64,000 nt of DNA, from positions 682,001-746,000 of the forward strand of contig CBDAQM010000003.1 of the NCBI GenBank assembly GCA_965199095.1. Reading direction: 5' to 3'. A model generated the notes under the pieces. That model was not told the DNA's origin. It saw nothing but the letters and a program-made list of their open reading frames with translations, and made no database searches. The position numbers were made by a program, and so were the translations under genes. This stretch comes from LMUY01 sp965199095. Lineage in GTDB: Bacteria > Pseudomonadota > Alphaproteobacteria > Acetobacterales > Acetobacteraceae. Each line of letters starts with the position of its first letter. The stretch's first letter is position 1. Positions 50,549 to 61,331 of this stretch are shown here, in pieces.

Positions 50549-51086
50549 TGAGGACGCACAAGCGTCTCCCAGCGGAGGGAGACTTTCCATCAGAGGTCTT
50601 TGCGGTTGAGAGGAACAGGAAAGTAGCATAAGGCTGTTCAGAAGTCCCATGCGGAAGTAGGATTCCTGAGTGGCCTGAGACCGCCGTTCATGACAGTCTC
50701 GGGTAGCGAGAAGTCGTACGCCGAGGAAGTTGAGATGGCGCCAGATAAGCGTGAAGAGGTGGTTGCCGATGTCCATGGGCGATCCACAGCTCCCACAGTA
50801 TCGTCGCCCCGTTTGCGATTATCGCGCCCAAGCCGAGGCGCATAGGTTGAACCGCAGCCGCCCAGCGCCGGGTCAGTCTTCAACTTCGCAACGCCGCGTT
50901 GTAGGTCGTCAGCTTAGACTAAATGTGGCCTCATTGCGTCTCCATCTCCCTCTGGCAGAAGTCGGGGAGGGGCGCGATCCGCATGACCGCGCCCGTCCCC
51001 TCTCCAGGGGGAGATGGCTTTGTAAGTCAACCTGAACAATCGCACGTCATGTGTAGGCTTGCCCAGGTCCTTTTCGGCGCGCCAGC
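50549..51086. other. Intergenic stretch between MFS and katG genes
   Basis: About 540 bases between convergent genes. Minus-strand frames around 50640-50880 are open but use improbable codons and show no recognised domain; a decayed transposase or similar remnant is possible but not shown. The segment 50942-51017 contains a large inverted repeat described separately. Confidence 0.45.
50942..51017. repeat. Long inverted repeat, CCATCTCCC/GGGAGATGG
   Basis: CCATCTCCC (50942-50950) and GGGAGATGG (51009-51017) are perfect 9-base arms enclosing 58 bases that themselves contain complementary parts (GGGGAGGGGCGCG and CGCGCCCGTCCCCT). It is a relative of the CCCTCTCCC hairpin family elsewhere in the window. 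It lies just downstream of katG and could end its transcript. Confidence 0.65.
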
Positions 51087-53297
<2,211 letters not shown>

Positions 53298-53447
53298 GGT
53301 GTTTCTCCTGTTGGTGGCTTGTTCCGTTTCGCCGGCGACGCTGGTCATGGCCGCACGGCGGGATTGCGCTCACTCGTATCAGCGTCGCGGACTGTAGCGC
53401 CGGCGGAGGCCGTTGGGAAATTCATTGGCGACGAGACGTTGATTGGT

Positions 53448-53459
53448 TTGATCGATCAA
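53448..53459. promoter_or_regulatory. Palindrome in the oxyR-katG intergenic region
   Basis: TTGATCGATCAA is a perfect 12-base palindrome about 150 bases upstream of katG and just after the oxyR stop at 53469. GATTG repeats flank it. OxyR binds two-fold symmetric sites, so it is a candidate operator for peroxide induction of katG. Spacing to any promoter is not known. Confidence 0.45.
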
Positions 53460-53468
53460 TCGCGGTGG

Positions 53469-54365
53469 TCAGACCCGGTGCACGCCGCGCGGCAGATGGT
53501 CACCCAGCGTCTGCGCCAGCAGGTGGATGTCCTGCAGCCGGGGATAGCTGCGGCGCCAGGCCAGGCCGATGCGCCGCCCGACGCCGGGTTCCAGCGGCCG
53601 CACCGCGACCGCCCGGGCGCGGGCTTCGCTGCACGCCATCGCCGGCAGCAGCGTGCTCCCCAGCCCGGTCGCCACCATCTGCAGGATGGTCTCCAGGCTG
53701 GTGGCGCGGAAATCCTCCTCCACCTCGCGTTGGGTCGTGCCGCACACCGCCAAAGCCTGTTCGCGCAGGCAATGGCCCTCGGTCAGCAGCAACAGGTGCT
53801 GCCCGCGTAGCTCGTCCTCCGTCATGATGTTCGTGGCGGCGGGATGGCGGCCCTTCGGCTCGGCGAACCAGAACGGCTCATCGAACAGGGCAAGCGTGTC
53901 CAGCCGGTCGTCGGACACGGGCAGCGCCACCAGCGCGGCGTCGAGGCGGTGCGAACCAAGCCGTTCCAGCAAGGGAGCGGTCAGGTCCTCGCGCACCGCC
54001 AGCCGCAGCTCGGGATAGTTTTTCTTCAGCGCCGGCACGAGCCAGGGCAAGAGGTAGGGTCCGAGGGTCGGGATCACGCCGAGGCTGAACGCGCCTGCCA
54101 GTGGCCCGGATATATGGCGTCCGACGCCGACGATGGCTTCGACATCGGCCAAGATTTGACGCGCGCGTCGTGCGATATCGGCGCCGATGGCCGTCACGCT
54201 CACCGACTGCGTGGTGCGCTCGAACAGCGTGACGCCAAGCTGCTTCTCCAGCTTCTTGATTTGCGTGCTGAGGGTGGATTGCCCGATATCGCATGCAGCG
54301 GCGGCGCGGCCGAAATGACCGTGGTCGGCCAGGGCGACGACGTAGCGCAGATCTTGTAATGTCAT
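53469..54365 (-). CDS. oxyR: Peroxide-sensing LysR-type regulator OxyR
   Basis: The 298-residue regulator has the helix-turn-helix LRYVVALADHGHFGRAAAACDIGQSTLSTQIKKLE and, in the sensor domain, LLLTEGHCLREQALAVCG with Cys199 and Cys208 at exactly the positions of the E. coli OxyR disulfide switch. It should activate katG on peroxide exposure. The ATG at 54365 gives MTLQDLRYV, the family start; the longer frame upstream has no support. It is placed upstream of katG on the same strand. Confidence 0.95.
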   Translation of the reverse strand: MTLQDLRYVVALADHGHFGRAAAACDIGQSTLSTQIKKLEKQLGVTLFERTTQSVSVTAIGADIARRARQILADVEAIVGVGRHISGPLAGAFSLGVIPTLGPYLLPWLVPALKKNYPELRLAVREDLTAPLLERLGSHRLDAALVALPVSDDRLDTLALFDEPFWFAEPKGRHPAATNIMTEDELRGQHLLLLTEGHCLREQALAVCGTTQREVEEDFRATSLETILQMVATGLGSTLLPAMACSEARARAVAVRPLEPGVGRRIGLAWRRSYPRLQDIHLLAQTLGDHLPRGVHRV

Positions 54366-54778
54366 TCGAGTCAGTCCTTGGGCTCCATTGAAGCCGTGGT
54401 TTGAGGCGACATTGGCGCAAGCGCCGGCTGCGTTCATGCAGCCAACAAGCTGCTCCTGGACGTCCAGGGCCCTGGATGCGTGTCAGTTTTGCGACCAGTT
54501 CCAGTAGACATAGGAGATGATCTTGACTCAAGATACGGCAACTGCAACGGCTCATCCCGCAAGCTGATCAATGTGACTGGGGGTTCAATCTTGGCTCGCA
54601 TGTGCTCCTGCGGAAGTACGGTCCCTTTCCATCCGATGCGACATTTGGCCCCTCCCCATCGCTATCTGATGCAGTTGACGCCTGGGAAAGCGGTGCTTCG
54701 TGACATCCCTGTCTATGTGAACGGATAAGACACGGTTTTCGCGATTTCGTCTTTGACGTGGTGGTCAATGTATCGGCA
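54366..54778. other. Region upstream of oxyR with degenerate coding traces
   Basis: About 410 bases. Several short plus-strand frames are broken by stops; one contains DATFGPSPSLSDAVDAWESGAS before a TGA, in the same frame as the gene beginning at 54779. A 16-codon frame behind TAGGAG at about 54528 opens MILTQDTATATAHPAS. These look like remains of a longer secreted-protein gene, but this is uncertain. The oxyR promoter must also lie here. Confidence 0.4.
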
Positions 54779-55288
54779 ATGAATTCAATCTGGCGTTTCT
54801 CCGACCTCAACCCTGAGCCGCTAGAAATTAAGAAAACATACGGTGCGATTAGGCGCCACGACGTGCCGCTACTTCCTGGCGGCATCATCGCTGTCGAATG
54901 TACGGAGAACACGACAGGGCGCATGTACCAGCCAAGCTCCTCGACGGATCCTTATGTCCGCCCGCACCTGGAGTGGGAACTATCGGCGCAAACCCTGACT
55001 GGGTCGATGGCGCGTTCAGCAACAGCAACGCTTGCTTCGACCAACCCGCAATGGAATGGTCTTGTCAGCGTCACGACGAGGGAAAGCGGCAAGATCCTCG
55101 GCTTCGGCGTCGAGGCGGCACAGACGGGGCAAGTCAACCGGCAGGGCCGTTTGACAACCAATACGCTGCAGCAACAGACAATGGTGACGACGCCCTCCCA
55201 AATCGTCAGCGGTTGCGAGCTGCATCGCGTTATAGGACGCCCGGACTTATCAATGAACATGTCCGGCAGTGCGTCCAGCCCGGGATGA
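54779..55288 (+). CDS. Hypothetical protein coupled to a secreted protein gene
   Basis: About 169 residues from ATG 54779 (MNSIWRFSDLNPEPLEIKKTYGAIRRHDV), with PGGIIAVECTENTTGRMY and a serine/threonine-rich C-terminal half. The frame is open further upstream to GTG 54758. No domain is recognised. The TGA overlaps the ATG of the next gene (ATGA), which supports this as a real coding frame. Composition is less GC-rich than the surroundings. It may be the 3' part of a longer gene broken in the region before it. Confidence 0.45.
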   Translation: MNSIWRFSDLNPEPLEIKKTYGAIRRHDVPLLPGGIIAVECTENTTGRMYQPSSSTDPYVRPHLEWELSAQTLTGSMARSATATLASTNPQWNGLVSVTTRESGKILGFGVEAAQTGQVNRQGRLTTNTLQQQTMVTTPSQIVSGCELHRVIGRPDLSMNMSGSASSPG

Positions 55289-55875
55289 GATTGTTGGCCG
55301 CCATATTGATCCTTTCGACGACGGCACTTGCGGCCCCGATCCCGCGCTGGGCGTTGGGGCGCTGGGTCGCCATCAGCACGGTCGAGCCAGCAGAGTTCCG
55401 CGGCTTCGGCGAACACTACCTTGCCCTGATCCCGGAGGAGCTTTCCCAGACGCAGCTTAAGATCCTGCCGAACTACTTGGCAGCGTCGGATTCTCCTTAC
55501 AATCTTCGGTTTACCTGGGGGCTCGGGGTTCGTGCGGAGCTGAGTTACGTTCCGCTCGCAAAGGCATTCGACGGCGTCGAGGAGCCTTACGTCTACGGTC
55601 GTAAATTGACTTACGACCCGGATGCGAGAGTCCTCATGGCAGCGCTTTCGATTGATACATGCGCTGAGAACGGTGACTACTTTGAGCCGCAGGAGAGTGT
55701 TCCACTCTACAAATTTGCCACTCTTCGTCCGCACTGCACTGATTACAGCCTGTTCCAGTTCCCCGATAAAGATCACATAGCCATGTGGCGCAAGGAATCA
55801 TGGGGCACGAACCGTGGCCTGGTGATCTTCGAGCGTGTGCCTGAACCGTTCAGCGGCGATCCGACAAGGCCCTGA
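55285..55875 (+). CDS. Secreted protein of unknown function
   Basis: The 196-residue product begins MRLLAAILILSTTALAAPIP, a signal peptide, followed by WALGRWVAISTVEPAEFRGFG and a YVPLAKAFDGVEEPYVYGRKLTYDPD middle. Two cysteines (IDTCAENG and RPHCTDY) could form a disulfide. It has no recognised domain. The ATG overlaps the preceding gene's stop codon. A periplasmic or secreted location is inferred from the leader. Confidence 0.62.
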   Translation: MRLLAAILILSTTALAAPIPRWALGRWVAISTVEPAEFRGFGEHYLALIPEELSQTQLKILPNYLAASDSPYNLRFTWGLGVRAELSYVPLAKAFDGVEEPYVYGRKLTYDPDARVLMAALSIDTCAENGDYFEPQESVPLYKFATLRPHCTDYSLFQFPDKDHIAMWRKESWGTNRGLVIFERVPEPFSGDPTRP

Positions 55876-56003
55876 GGCGCGCCCCCCAGGCCGTGCTTGC
55901 ACGCATGGCGGACTTCCACTAGCGAGAAGGCCTGACTCATACGGCGGACGGCGGTGCCAACTCGCCATCGGCGCCGGATCGGTCCTTGGGGCGGGAGTTG
56001 GCG

Positions 56004-56525
56004 ATGCGCATCAGGCTCGACAACGCGGCAGCAGCCTGCCTTGCTCTCGTGGCCGTTCTCGCGCTGATGCCCGTTGCCGTTGGGGCGGCTCCGCCGTTTC
56101 GTGTGGTCGCGTTCGCCGGGGCCTCCAATCTGGCGATTTGGGTCGGCCAGGATCATGGCTTCTTTGCCCGCCGCGGCTTGGACGTCCGGCGGGAGCAGGT
56201 GCAGCAGGACCGCGCCCGGCTGATCGCGTTTACCGGCGGCTTCCATGACAGCGTCGCCTGGCTGACCGACCCGGCCCAGCATAGCGCCGTCGTCGCCCTG
56301 CTCGTGAAACACATGCCCAGCCTATCGCCGGAGGCTGCGGAGAAAGCCTCCGCAGCGCTGCTGGACCCTGTATCGGGGATATACCGCGACCTGCATATCA
56401 GCCGCGCGGGCCTGCAGACTGTGCTGGCGCTGCGGTCGAAATATGGGGTTCCTCATAAGGAGCTGACTAACCCGGACCGCTACGTGGACCGGTCGATCGC
56501 CGAAGCCGCGCTTGCCGCGCCATGA
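56004..56525 (+). CDS. ABC substrate-binding protein, NMT1/SsuA type, internally deleted
   Basis: The 173-residue product has a signal peptide to about residue 29 (MRIRLDNAAAACLALVAVLALM), then FRVVAFAGASNLAIWVGQDHGFFARRGLDVRRE, the start of a SsuA/NMT1 binding protein. It next jumps to IAFTGGFHDSVAWLTDP and LLVKHMPSLSPEAAEKASAALLDP, which belong to the far C-terminal part of that fold, and ends GVPHKELTNPDRYVD. Full-length relatives have about 320-340 residues, so around 150 middle residues are missing in frame. It probably cannot bind ligand and may be non-functional, though the frame is intact. Confidence 0.65.
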   Translation: MRIRLDNAAAACLALVAVLALMPVAVGAAPPFRVVAFAGASNLAIWVGQDHGFFARRGLDVRREQVQQDRARLIAFTGGFHDSVAWLTDPAQHSAVVALLVKHMPSLSPEAAEKASAALLDPVSGIYRDLHISRAGLQTVLALRSKYGVPHKELTNPDRYVDRSIAEAALAAP

Positions 56526-56577
56526 TGCAAGCCGCGCCTGCCCCCTTCCCACAACGCTCAGACCAAAGAGGACCAAC

Positions 56578-57768
56578 ATGCTGTCACGCCTGATGCTTTG
56601 CCTGCTTGCCAGTTCCGCCCTGGCCACTGCCGCCCGGGCGGCGGATCCGGCGCCGATCCGCATCACCGTCATCGCAGACCTGGATGACGACGTGTACGAC
56701 GCCAGGTCCGGCCGCGGCGGCGTGGACGCCACCCGCATGGCCGTCGCCGATTTCGGCGGCTCGGTGCTCGGCCGGCCCGTCATGGTCGACGCGCTGAACG
56801 ACCACAACAAGCCGGCCGAAGCGCCCGGCCTGGCGACACAGGCCTATGATGCGGGCGCCGACCTGCTGATGGACGTGCAGAACTCCCCCATCGCGCTGGC
56901 CGTCAGCAAGGTTGCGACGGCGCGGCGCAAGATCGCGATCAGCACCGGCTCGGCCATCCCAGCGCTTACCCGCGCGGCATGCAGCCGCTACGTCTACCAT
57001 TATTCGTTCGACGGAACAGCGATCGAGACGGCGACGGCCAACTATCTCTCCGCGCAACCCAACGGCAAGCGTTGGGTCATGGTCGCCGAGGATGCCGGCT
57101 TCGGCCGCGGCGCCATCGCCACGTTCACCCCTGCCATCACCGCTCATGGCGGCGAGGTGGTGAAGTCCTTCATCGTGCCTCCCGCCACCACGGACTACTC
57201 GCCTGTCATGGCGGAGGTCCGCGGCCTTTCCCCGGATGTGGTGGCGATGTTCGGTGACGGCGCCCGGGGGGACACGGCCGTTGCAGGCGCCGTGAAGGCC
57301 GGGCTGAGTGCGCAAATCACGACCGCCCTGCTGTACATTTCGGACGTGGACCGGGTGAAAGACGGCTATGCCGGCGTGGTGGCCGCCGTGCCGTGGTATT
57401 GGGGCCTGGACGCGGCCTCTCGTGCTTGGGCCGACCGGTTTGCCGCCAGCCACAACGGGCAACGGCCGACGGAGGCGCAGGCTGCCGACTACTCGGCGAC
57501 CACGCAGTGGCTGACCGCGGTGCGTACGGCCGGCACCACGGACGCAGACGCCGTCATCCGCACGTTGGATGGTCACACGTTCAATGACATGTTCGCCCAT
57601 GACGGTGAATTCCGCGCCAGCGACCATGCCGTCATCCACGACCTCTACATCGTCAAGGTCAAGCCGCCGGCCCAAGTGACGGAGCCGCATGCCTGGTTCG
57701 ACGTGCTCGCCACGGTTCCGGCCGCCACCGCGTTCCCAGCCACCAGCGATTGCAAGATGCCGCAATAG
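56578..57768 (+). CDS. Branched-chain amino-acid-type ABC substrate-binding protein
   Basis: The 396-residue protein has a signal peptide MLSRLMLCLLASSALATAARA and the LivK-like fold: RGGVDATRMAVADFGGSVLGRPV, LLMDVQNSPIALAVSKVA and WVMVAEDAGFGRGAIATF. Unlike usual LivK it replaces the ASGG-type first segment with VIADLDDDVYDARSGRGG. AAAGAGG precedes the ATG. No permease or ATPase gene is adjacent, so it is an orphan; such proteins may use the Liv complex at 37737-41146 or serve in sensing. Confidence 0.87.
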   Translation: MLSRLMLCLLASSALATAARAADPAPIRITVIADLDDDVYDARSGRGGVDATRMAVADFGGSVLGRPVMVDALNDHNKPAEAPGLATQAYDAGADLLMDVQNSPIALAVSKVATARRKIAISTGSAIPALTRAACSRYVYHYSFDGTAIETATANYLSAQPNGKRWVMVAEDAGFGRGAIATFTPAITAHGGEVVKSFIVPPATTDYSPVMAEVRGLSPDVVAMFGDGARGDTAVAGAVKAGLSAQITTALLYISDVDRVKDGYAGVVAAVPWYWGLDAASRAWADRFAASHNGQRPTEAQAADYSATTQWLTAVRTAGTTDADAVIRTLDGHTFNDMFAHDGEFRASDHAVIHDLYIVKVKPPAQVTEPHAWFDVLATVPAATAFPATSDCKMPQ

Positions 57769-57811
57769 GGCTGGCCTTCCGACCGGCCGACGGCGAACTG
57801 GTGGGTTGCTA

Positions 57812-57883
57812 GTAGGGTGGGCTTCAGCCCACCGCTTCGAGGGGGCGCCGTAGGAGGCCGTGGTGGGCTAAAGCCCACCCTAC
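57812..57883. repeat. Inverted repeat between convergent genes
   Basis: A 22-base arm beginning GTAGGGTGGGCTTCAGCC at 57812 matches the inverse of the arm at 57862-57883 at 21 of 22 positions, across 28 bases. Each arm is also internally palindromic (GTGGGCTnnAGCCCAC). Such GTGGGCTGAAGCCCAC units are widespread intergenic repeats in proteobacteria. Lying between convergent genes, it probably ends both transcripts. Confidence 0.8.
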
Positions 57884-57920
57884 GGCTTCCTCTCGATAGG
57901 GTCGGTTTCATGGAATCGAT

Positions 57921-58943
57921 CTACGAGGCGCCGAACAGATCACGCCAAGCGGGTGGCTGCGTGCCAGGCGATGCCGTCGCCGCGTGCACACCACGGGCGA
58001 TCGCGCGCGCCGTCACCCGGGCGGCTTCGTGGCATAAGGCCACGAAGTCCGCGACGGGCGCGTCAAGCGGGCGGCGGCCGGTACTGGCGGCGAACAGCGT
58101 GTCGCCATCCATCGGCAGGTGCGCCGGCAGCACGGCGCGGGCCAGGCCGTCATGCGCGGCGATCGCCAGCCGGTATGCCTGCGCCTTGGTCAGCACGGCG
58201 TCCGTCGCGATGACGCCGATCGTGGTGCCGGGCGTCGCCATCCCCTTGGTGCGCAGCGACGTGTCGATGGCGGCGGGCCAGCCCAGGCCGCCGAACTCGT
58301 CCCCCACTTCGAACGGCGCGGCCCAGAAATGCGGGCCCGCGCCGATCAGCGCGCTGCCGATGGCGTTCACCGCGACCAGCGCGGCAACGGTGTGGCCGGC
58401 CTGCGTCACGGCGCTGGCCGAGCCGACACCGCCCTTGGCGGTCGCGGTGGTGGCGCCAGCGCCCGCGCCAACGCTGCCGAGCGCAAAGCCGCCGGCCGCT
58501 GCGGCCCGTGCGGCGGCGTAGCCCAGGTCGCGATAGGGCGGAAAGCGGCCCCACGCCTTGTTGCCGCTGCTGTTCAGGTCCATCAGGATCGCCTGCGGCA
58601 CGATCGGGATGCGGGCGTTGCCCACGGCGAAGCCCCGCCCGGCTTCGCGCAGGGCGGCCTGGACGCCGCCAGCGGCATCCAGCCCGAAGGCGGAGCCGCC
58701 GGACAGCACCAGCGCGTCCACTGCCGCCACACTCATCCCGGGGTCGAGCAGCGCGGTGTCGCGCCCACCCGGCGCGCCGCCCAGCACCAGGCCCGAGGCC
58801 ACGGCAGGCGCCTCGAACACCACGGCGGTGACGCCCGAGCCAAGCGCCAAATCCGTCGCGTGCCCGACCAGGACGCCGGGGACGTCGCACAACAGGTTCA
58901 AGCGGGGGGCGCTTGCCGCCGTCCCGGCTGTCAACGGCCGCAC
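57921..58943 (-). CDS. P1 family (S58) peptidase, DmpA/NylC-like
   Basis: The 340-residue protein matches the self-processing P1 family: VLVGHATDLALGSGVTAVVFE at the start, VDALVLSGGSAFGLDAAGGV, AKGGVGSASAV, and GTTIGVIATDAVLTKAQAYRLA at residues 239-260. Related DmpA and NylC enzymes cut their own chain just before a Ser or Thr in this last region, which then becomes the nucleophile; here a Thr at 240-241 fits. They act as aminopeptidases or oligomer amidases. GTG 58943 is the start. It stands alone, convergent with the binding-protein gene. Confidence 0.87.
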   Translation of the reverse strand: MRPLTAGTAASAPRLNLLCDVPGVLVGHATDLALGSGVTAVVFEAPAVASGLVLGGAPGGRDTALLDPGMSVAAVDALVLSGGSAFGLDAAGGVQAALREAGRGFAVGNARIPIVPQAILMDLNSSGNKAWGRFPPYRDLGYAAARAAAAGGFALGSVGAGAGATTATAKGGVGSASAVTQAGHTVAALVAVNAIGSALIGAGPHFWAAPFEVGDEFGGLGWPAAIDTSLRTKGMATPGTTIGVIATDAVLTKAQAYRLAIAAHDGLARAVLPAHLPMDGDTLFAASTGRRPLDAPVADFVALCHEAARVTARAIARGVHAATASPGTQPPAWRDLFGAS

Positions 58944-59033
58944 TGCCCTGTTGCCATGGTCTATGCCTTTGCGAGTTTACCCCGGGTCGCGCGATGGTCT
59001 TCAATGCGGGCCTTGGAAGCGCGACCGAGTCCG

Positions 59034-59900
59034 CTACCCCGGCAAAAGCCCTCTGCCTTTGGGAGAGGAAGCATCATCGACGTCCAGCAGCAACCGCGCC
59101 AGGCGGTCGAACTCCGCGATTTCGAGCGTTTCGGCCCGGCGGTCCGGCGCGATCCCAGCGCGGTCCAGCAGCGCCTCGCCCCCAAGGGCGCGCAACGAAC
59201 CGCGTAGCATCTTGCGCCGCTGTCCGAACGCCGCCGCGGTCAGCCGCTCCATGGTGGCGAACAGGACGGCGGAGGGTTGCTCCGGATGCGGCCGGAACCC
59301 GACGACGGCGGACACGACCTTGGGCGGCGGCCAGAACGCGGCGGGCGGGATGCGGGTGAGGATCGACGCGGTTCCCGTCCATTGCGCCAGCACGGCCAGC
59401 CGGCCATACGCGGCGCTGCCCGGCGGGGCGCAAATCCGCTCCGCCACCTCAAGCTGGAACATGAGCGTCAGCCGCTCCCATAATCCAGCCTGCCGCAGCC
59501 AGCCGACCAGGAGCGGCGTGGCGACGTTGTAAGGCAGGTTCGCCACGACCACGCGGGGCGCGGGCAGCAGCGCCGCCAAGTCCAGCCCCACCGCATCCGA
59601 CGCGATGACGCGCAGACGGGTCTGGCACACCGCAAGCTCCTCCATGGCGGCGACCGCACGCGGATCGACCTCGACCACCGTGACGCCGAGGGCGGGGCTG
59701 GCCAACAGCGCGCGGGTCAGCCCGCCGGGACCGGGGCCGACCTCCACCACGTGCCGCCCGGCCAGGTCGCCCGCGAGACCGGCGATTTTCGCGGTGAGAT
59801 GGAGGTCGAGCAGGAAGTGCTGCCCCAGCGACCGCCGCGCGTCCAGCCCGTGGCGGGCGATGACATCGCGCAAGACGCCCGGCGGGGCGGCGACCGTCAC
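59034..59900 (-). CDS. rsmA: 16S rRNA dimethyladenosine transferase RsmA (KsgA)
   Basis: RsmA dimethylates A1518 and A1519 of 16S rRNA late in small-subunit assembly. The 288-residue product has RRSLGQHFLLD at the N-terminus, SAM-binding VVEVGPGPGGLTRALL, and the catalytic VVANLPYNVATPLL motif. The last residues SPKGRGLLPG come from a hairpin-repeat copy running through the 3' end, extending the usual C-terminus. GTG 59900 overlaps the surA stop (GTGA). Confidence 0.95.
   Translation of the reverse strand: MTVAAPPGVLRDVIARHGLDARRSLGQHFLLDLHLTAKIAGLAGDLAGRHVVEVGPGPGGLTRALLASPALGVTVVEVDPRAVAAMEELAVCQTRLRVIASDAVGLDLAALLPAPRVVVANLPYNVATPLLVGWLRQAGLWERLTLMFQLEVAERICAPPGSAAYGRLAVLAQWTGTASILTRIPPAAFWPPPKVVSAVVGFRPHPEQPSAVLFATMERLTAAAFGQRRKMLRGSLRALGGEALLDRAGIAPDRRAETLEIAEFDRLARLLLDVDDASSPKGRGLLPG
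59049..59068. repeat. Hairpin repeat variant inside the rsmA 3' end
   Basis: CCCTCTGCC (59049-59057), TTT, GGGAGAGG (59061-59068) is a one-mismatch copy of the CCCTCTCCC/GGGAGAGGG element found at 28332 and 42361. It lies within coding sequence and encodes part of the extra RsmA tail. Confidence 0.6.
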
Positions 59901-61225
59901 CCCCGCAGGTCGATGATCGCCCGGCGGCGCAGGTCGCGCACCAACTGGCGGGACACAAGCTCCACCCGCTCGTTGAGCAGACGGTTGCTGATCTCCTCCT
60001 TGCTGCTCTCGGCCAGGTTCTTTTGGGCGCTGGAGCAGACCATGATCAAAGCAACCCCGTCAGTGGACACGAGCGGCCGGCTGGCTTGGTTGGGCGACAG
60101 CCCGCTCAGCAGCGCGTGCATCGGACCGGCCTGCGTCTCCAGCCGGATTTCGCCAGGGTCGGCCGGGCGGGAGGCGCCCGCCGCCTTGTTCGCCGCCTCC
60201 ATGCCGTCGCAACTGTGCACGGTCTTCTCGATCCCCTGGGCCGTGATCAGTTGCTTCTTCTGCTGCTCAGTCGGATTACTGGCGTCGAGCGGCGTGCTGA
60301 AGGGCAGGAAGACCTGGCGGACCGACAGGACGGTCGCCAGGTCGCGACCCACCTCCCGCTTACCGCGCAGCGTCACGATGGAAATGCCGCCCGGCACGTT
60401 GATCGGGTTGCTGATCGCGCCATCCGGCATTTCGCGCAACACGGCGACGACCTGCGGATCAAGTTGGTTCAGGTGGATCCAGCCGAGGTCGCCGCCTTGC
60501 AAGGCCGTCTGACTCTGGCTGAACTGCGCCGCGACGACCGAGAACTGCGCGCCGGACCGAAGCTCGCTGATGACCGTGTCGGCGAACCGCGCGGTGTCGG
60601 CTGCCTTGGTCGGGTCGTTGATCGGCAGGAAGATCTCGCCCACGCGATACTCGGTCTGCCCGGCCTCGGCCTTTTGCCGGGCTTGCGCGGCGGCGATGTC
60701 GGCCTCGCTGATCTCGGCCCGCGGCCCCAGCTCATCCCGCAACACGCGCGTCCAGCCGATTTGCACCCGCGTCTGGTCGATCAGCGTGCGCAGGGCCACA
60801 CCTTCCGCCCCGAGCTTCGCACGCAGGGCGCCGGCCGGCATGCCGTTGCGCTGCTCGATCCCGGCGATCGCATCGGCGATCTCCTTGTCGGAGACGATGA
60901 TCTTACGCTTCTGCTCTTCCTGCAGCCGCAGCCGTTCATCGATCAGTTGCTGGGTGACCTGCGGGCGCAGCCGGGCCAGGACATCCGGCGTCAGCGGCAG
61001 GCCGGTCGACAGGGCAAACAGCCGCCCGCGCGCGTCCACGTCGCCCTGGCTGATGACGTCGCCGTTGACCACCGCGACGATCCGTTCGCTGGGGCTTGTC
61101 GCACTGGCCGGCGTGACATTGCTCGGCGGGACTGATGGCGTCGGGCGCGTGGTCGTGGCCGCGTCTGCCGCCCCGCCAAGGCAGAGCACGGTCGACAGCA
61201 GGCTGGCGGAGGCAAGCAGGCGCAT
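59897..61225 (-). CDS. surA: Periplasmic chaperone/peptidyl-prolyl isomerase SurA
   Basis: SurA escorts outer-membrane proteins, including LptD, across the periplasm. From ATG 61225 the 442-residue product has a signal peptide MRLLASASLLSTVLCLGGAADA, an N-terminal chaperone region opening IVAVVNGDVISQGDVDARGRLFAL, and one clear parvulin domain around YRVGEIFLPIND and LGWIHLNQLDPQVV. E. coli SurA has two parvulin domains; a single full one here is normal in alphaproteobacteria. An ATG at 61339 would add 38 arginine-rich residues before the leader and is less likely. The usual neighbour pdxA is absent between surA and rsmA. Confidence 0.92.
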   Translation of the reverse strand: MRLLASASLLSTVLCLGGAADAATTTRPTPSVPPSNVTPASATSPSERIVAVVNGDVISQGDVDARGRLFALSTGLPLTPDVLARLRPQVTQQLIDERLRLQEEQKRKIIVSDKEIADAIAGIEQRNGMPAGALRAKLGAEGVALRTLIDQTRVQIGWTRVLRDELGPRAEISEADIAAAQARQKAEAGQTEYRVGEIFLPINDPTKAADTARFADTVISELRSGAQFSVVAAQFSQSQTALQGGDLGWIHLNQLDPQVVAVLREMPDGAISNPINVPGGISIVTLRGKREVGRDLATVLSVRQVFLPFSTPLDASNPTEQQKKQLITAQGIEKTVHSCDGMEAANKAAGASRPADPGEIRLETQAGPMHALLSGLSPNQASRPLVSTDGVALIMVCSSAQKNLAESSKEEISNRLLNERVELVSRQLVRDLRRRAIIDLRG

Positions 61226-61331
61226 GGCGATGGTTCCGTTGCTGGACAGGCGTTCGGCGGGTCGCGGCGTGTGCCGGTGGCGCCTGCGCATCGGTGTAAC
61301 AACCGCGCCGGCCGCGGGAAACAAATTTCGC

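Noticed and set aside
50366..50883. Minus-strand frames after the MFS gene that might be transposase remnants
   Set aside because: No DDE or helix-turn-helix motif and no terminal inverted repeats could be identified, so no mobile element is claimed.
54480..54728. An 82-codon plus-strand frame upstream of the hypothetical gene at 54779
   Set aside because: It lacks a ribosome site and motif, and a different frame across the same bases looks more protein-like but is interrupted.
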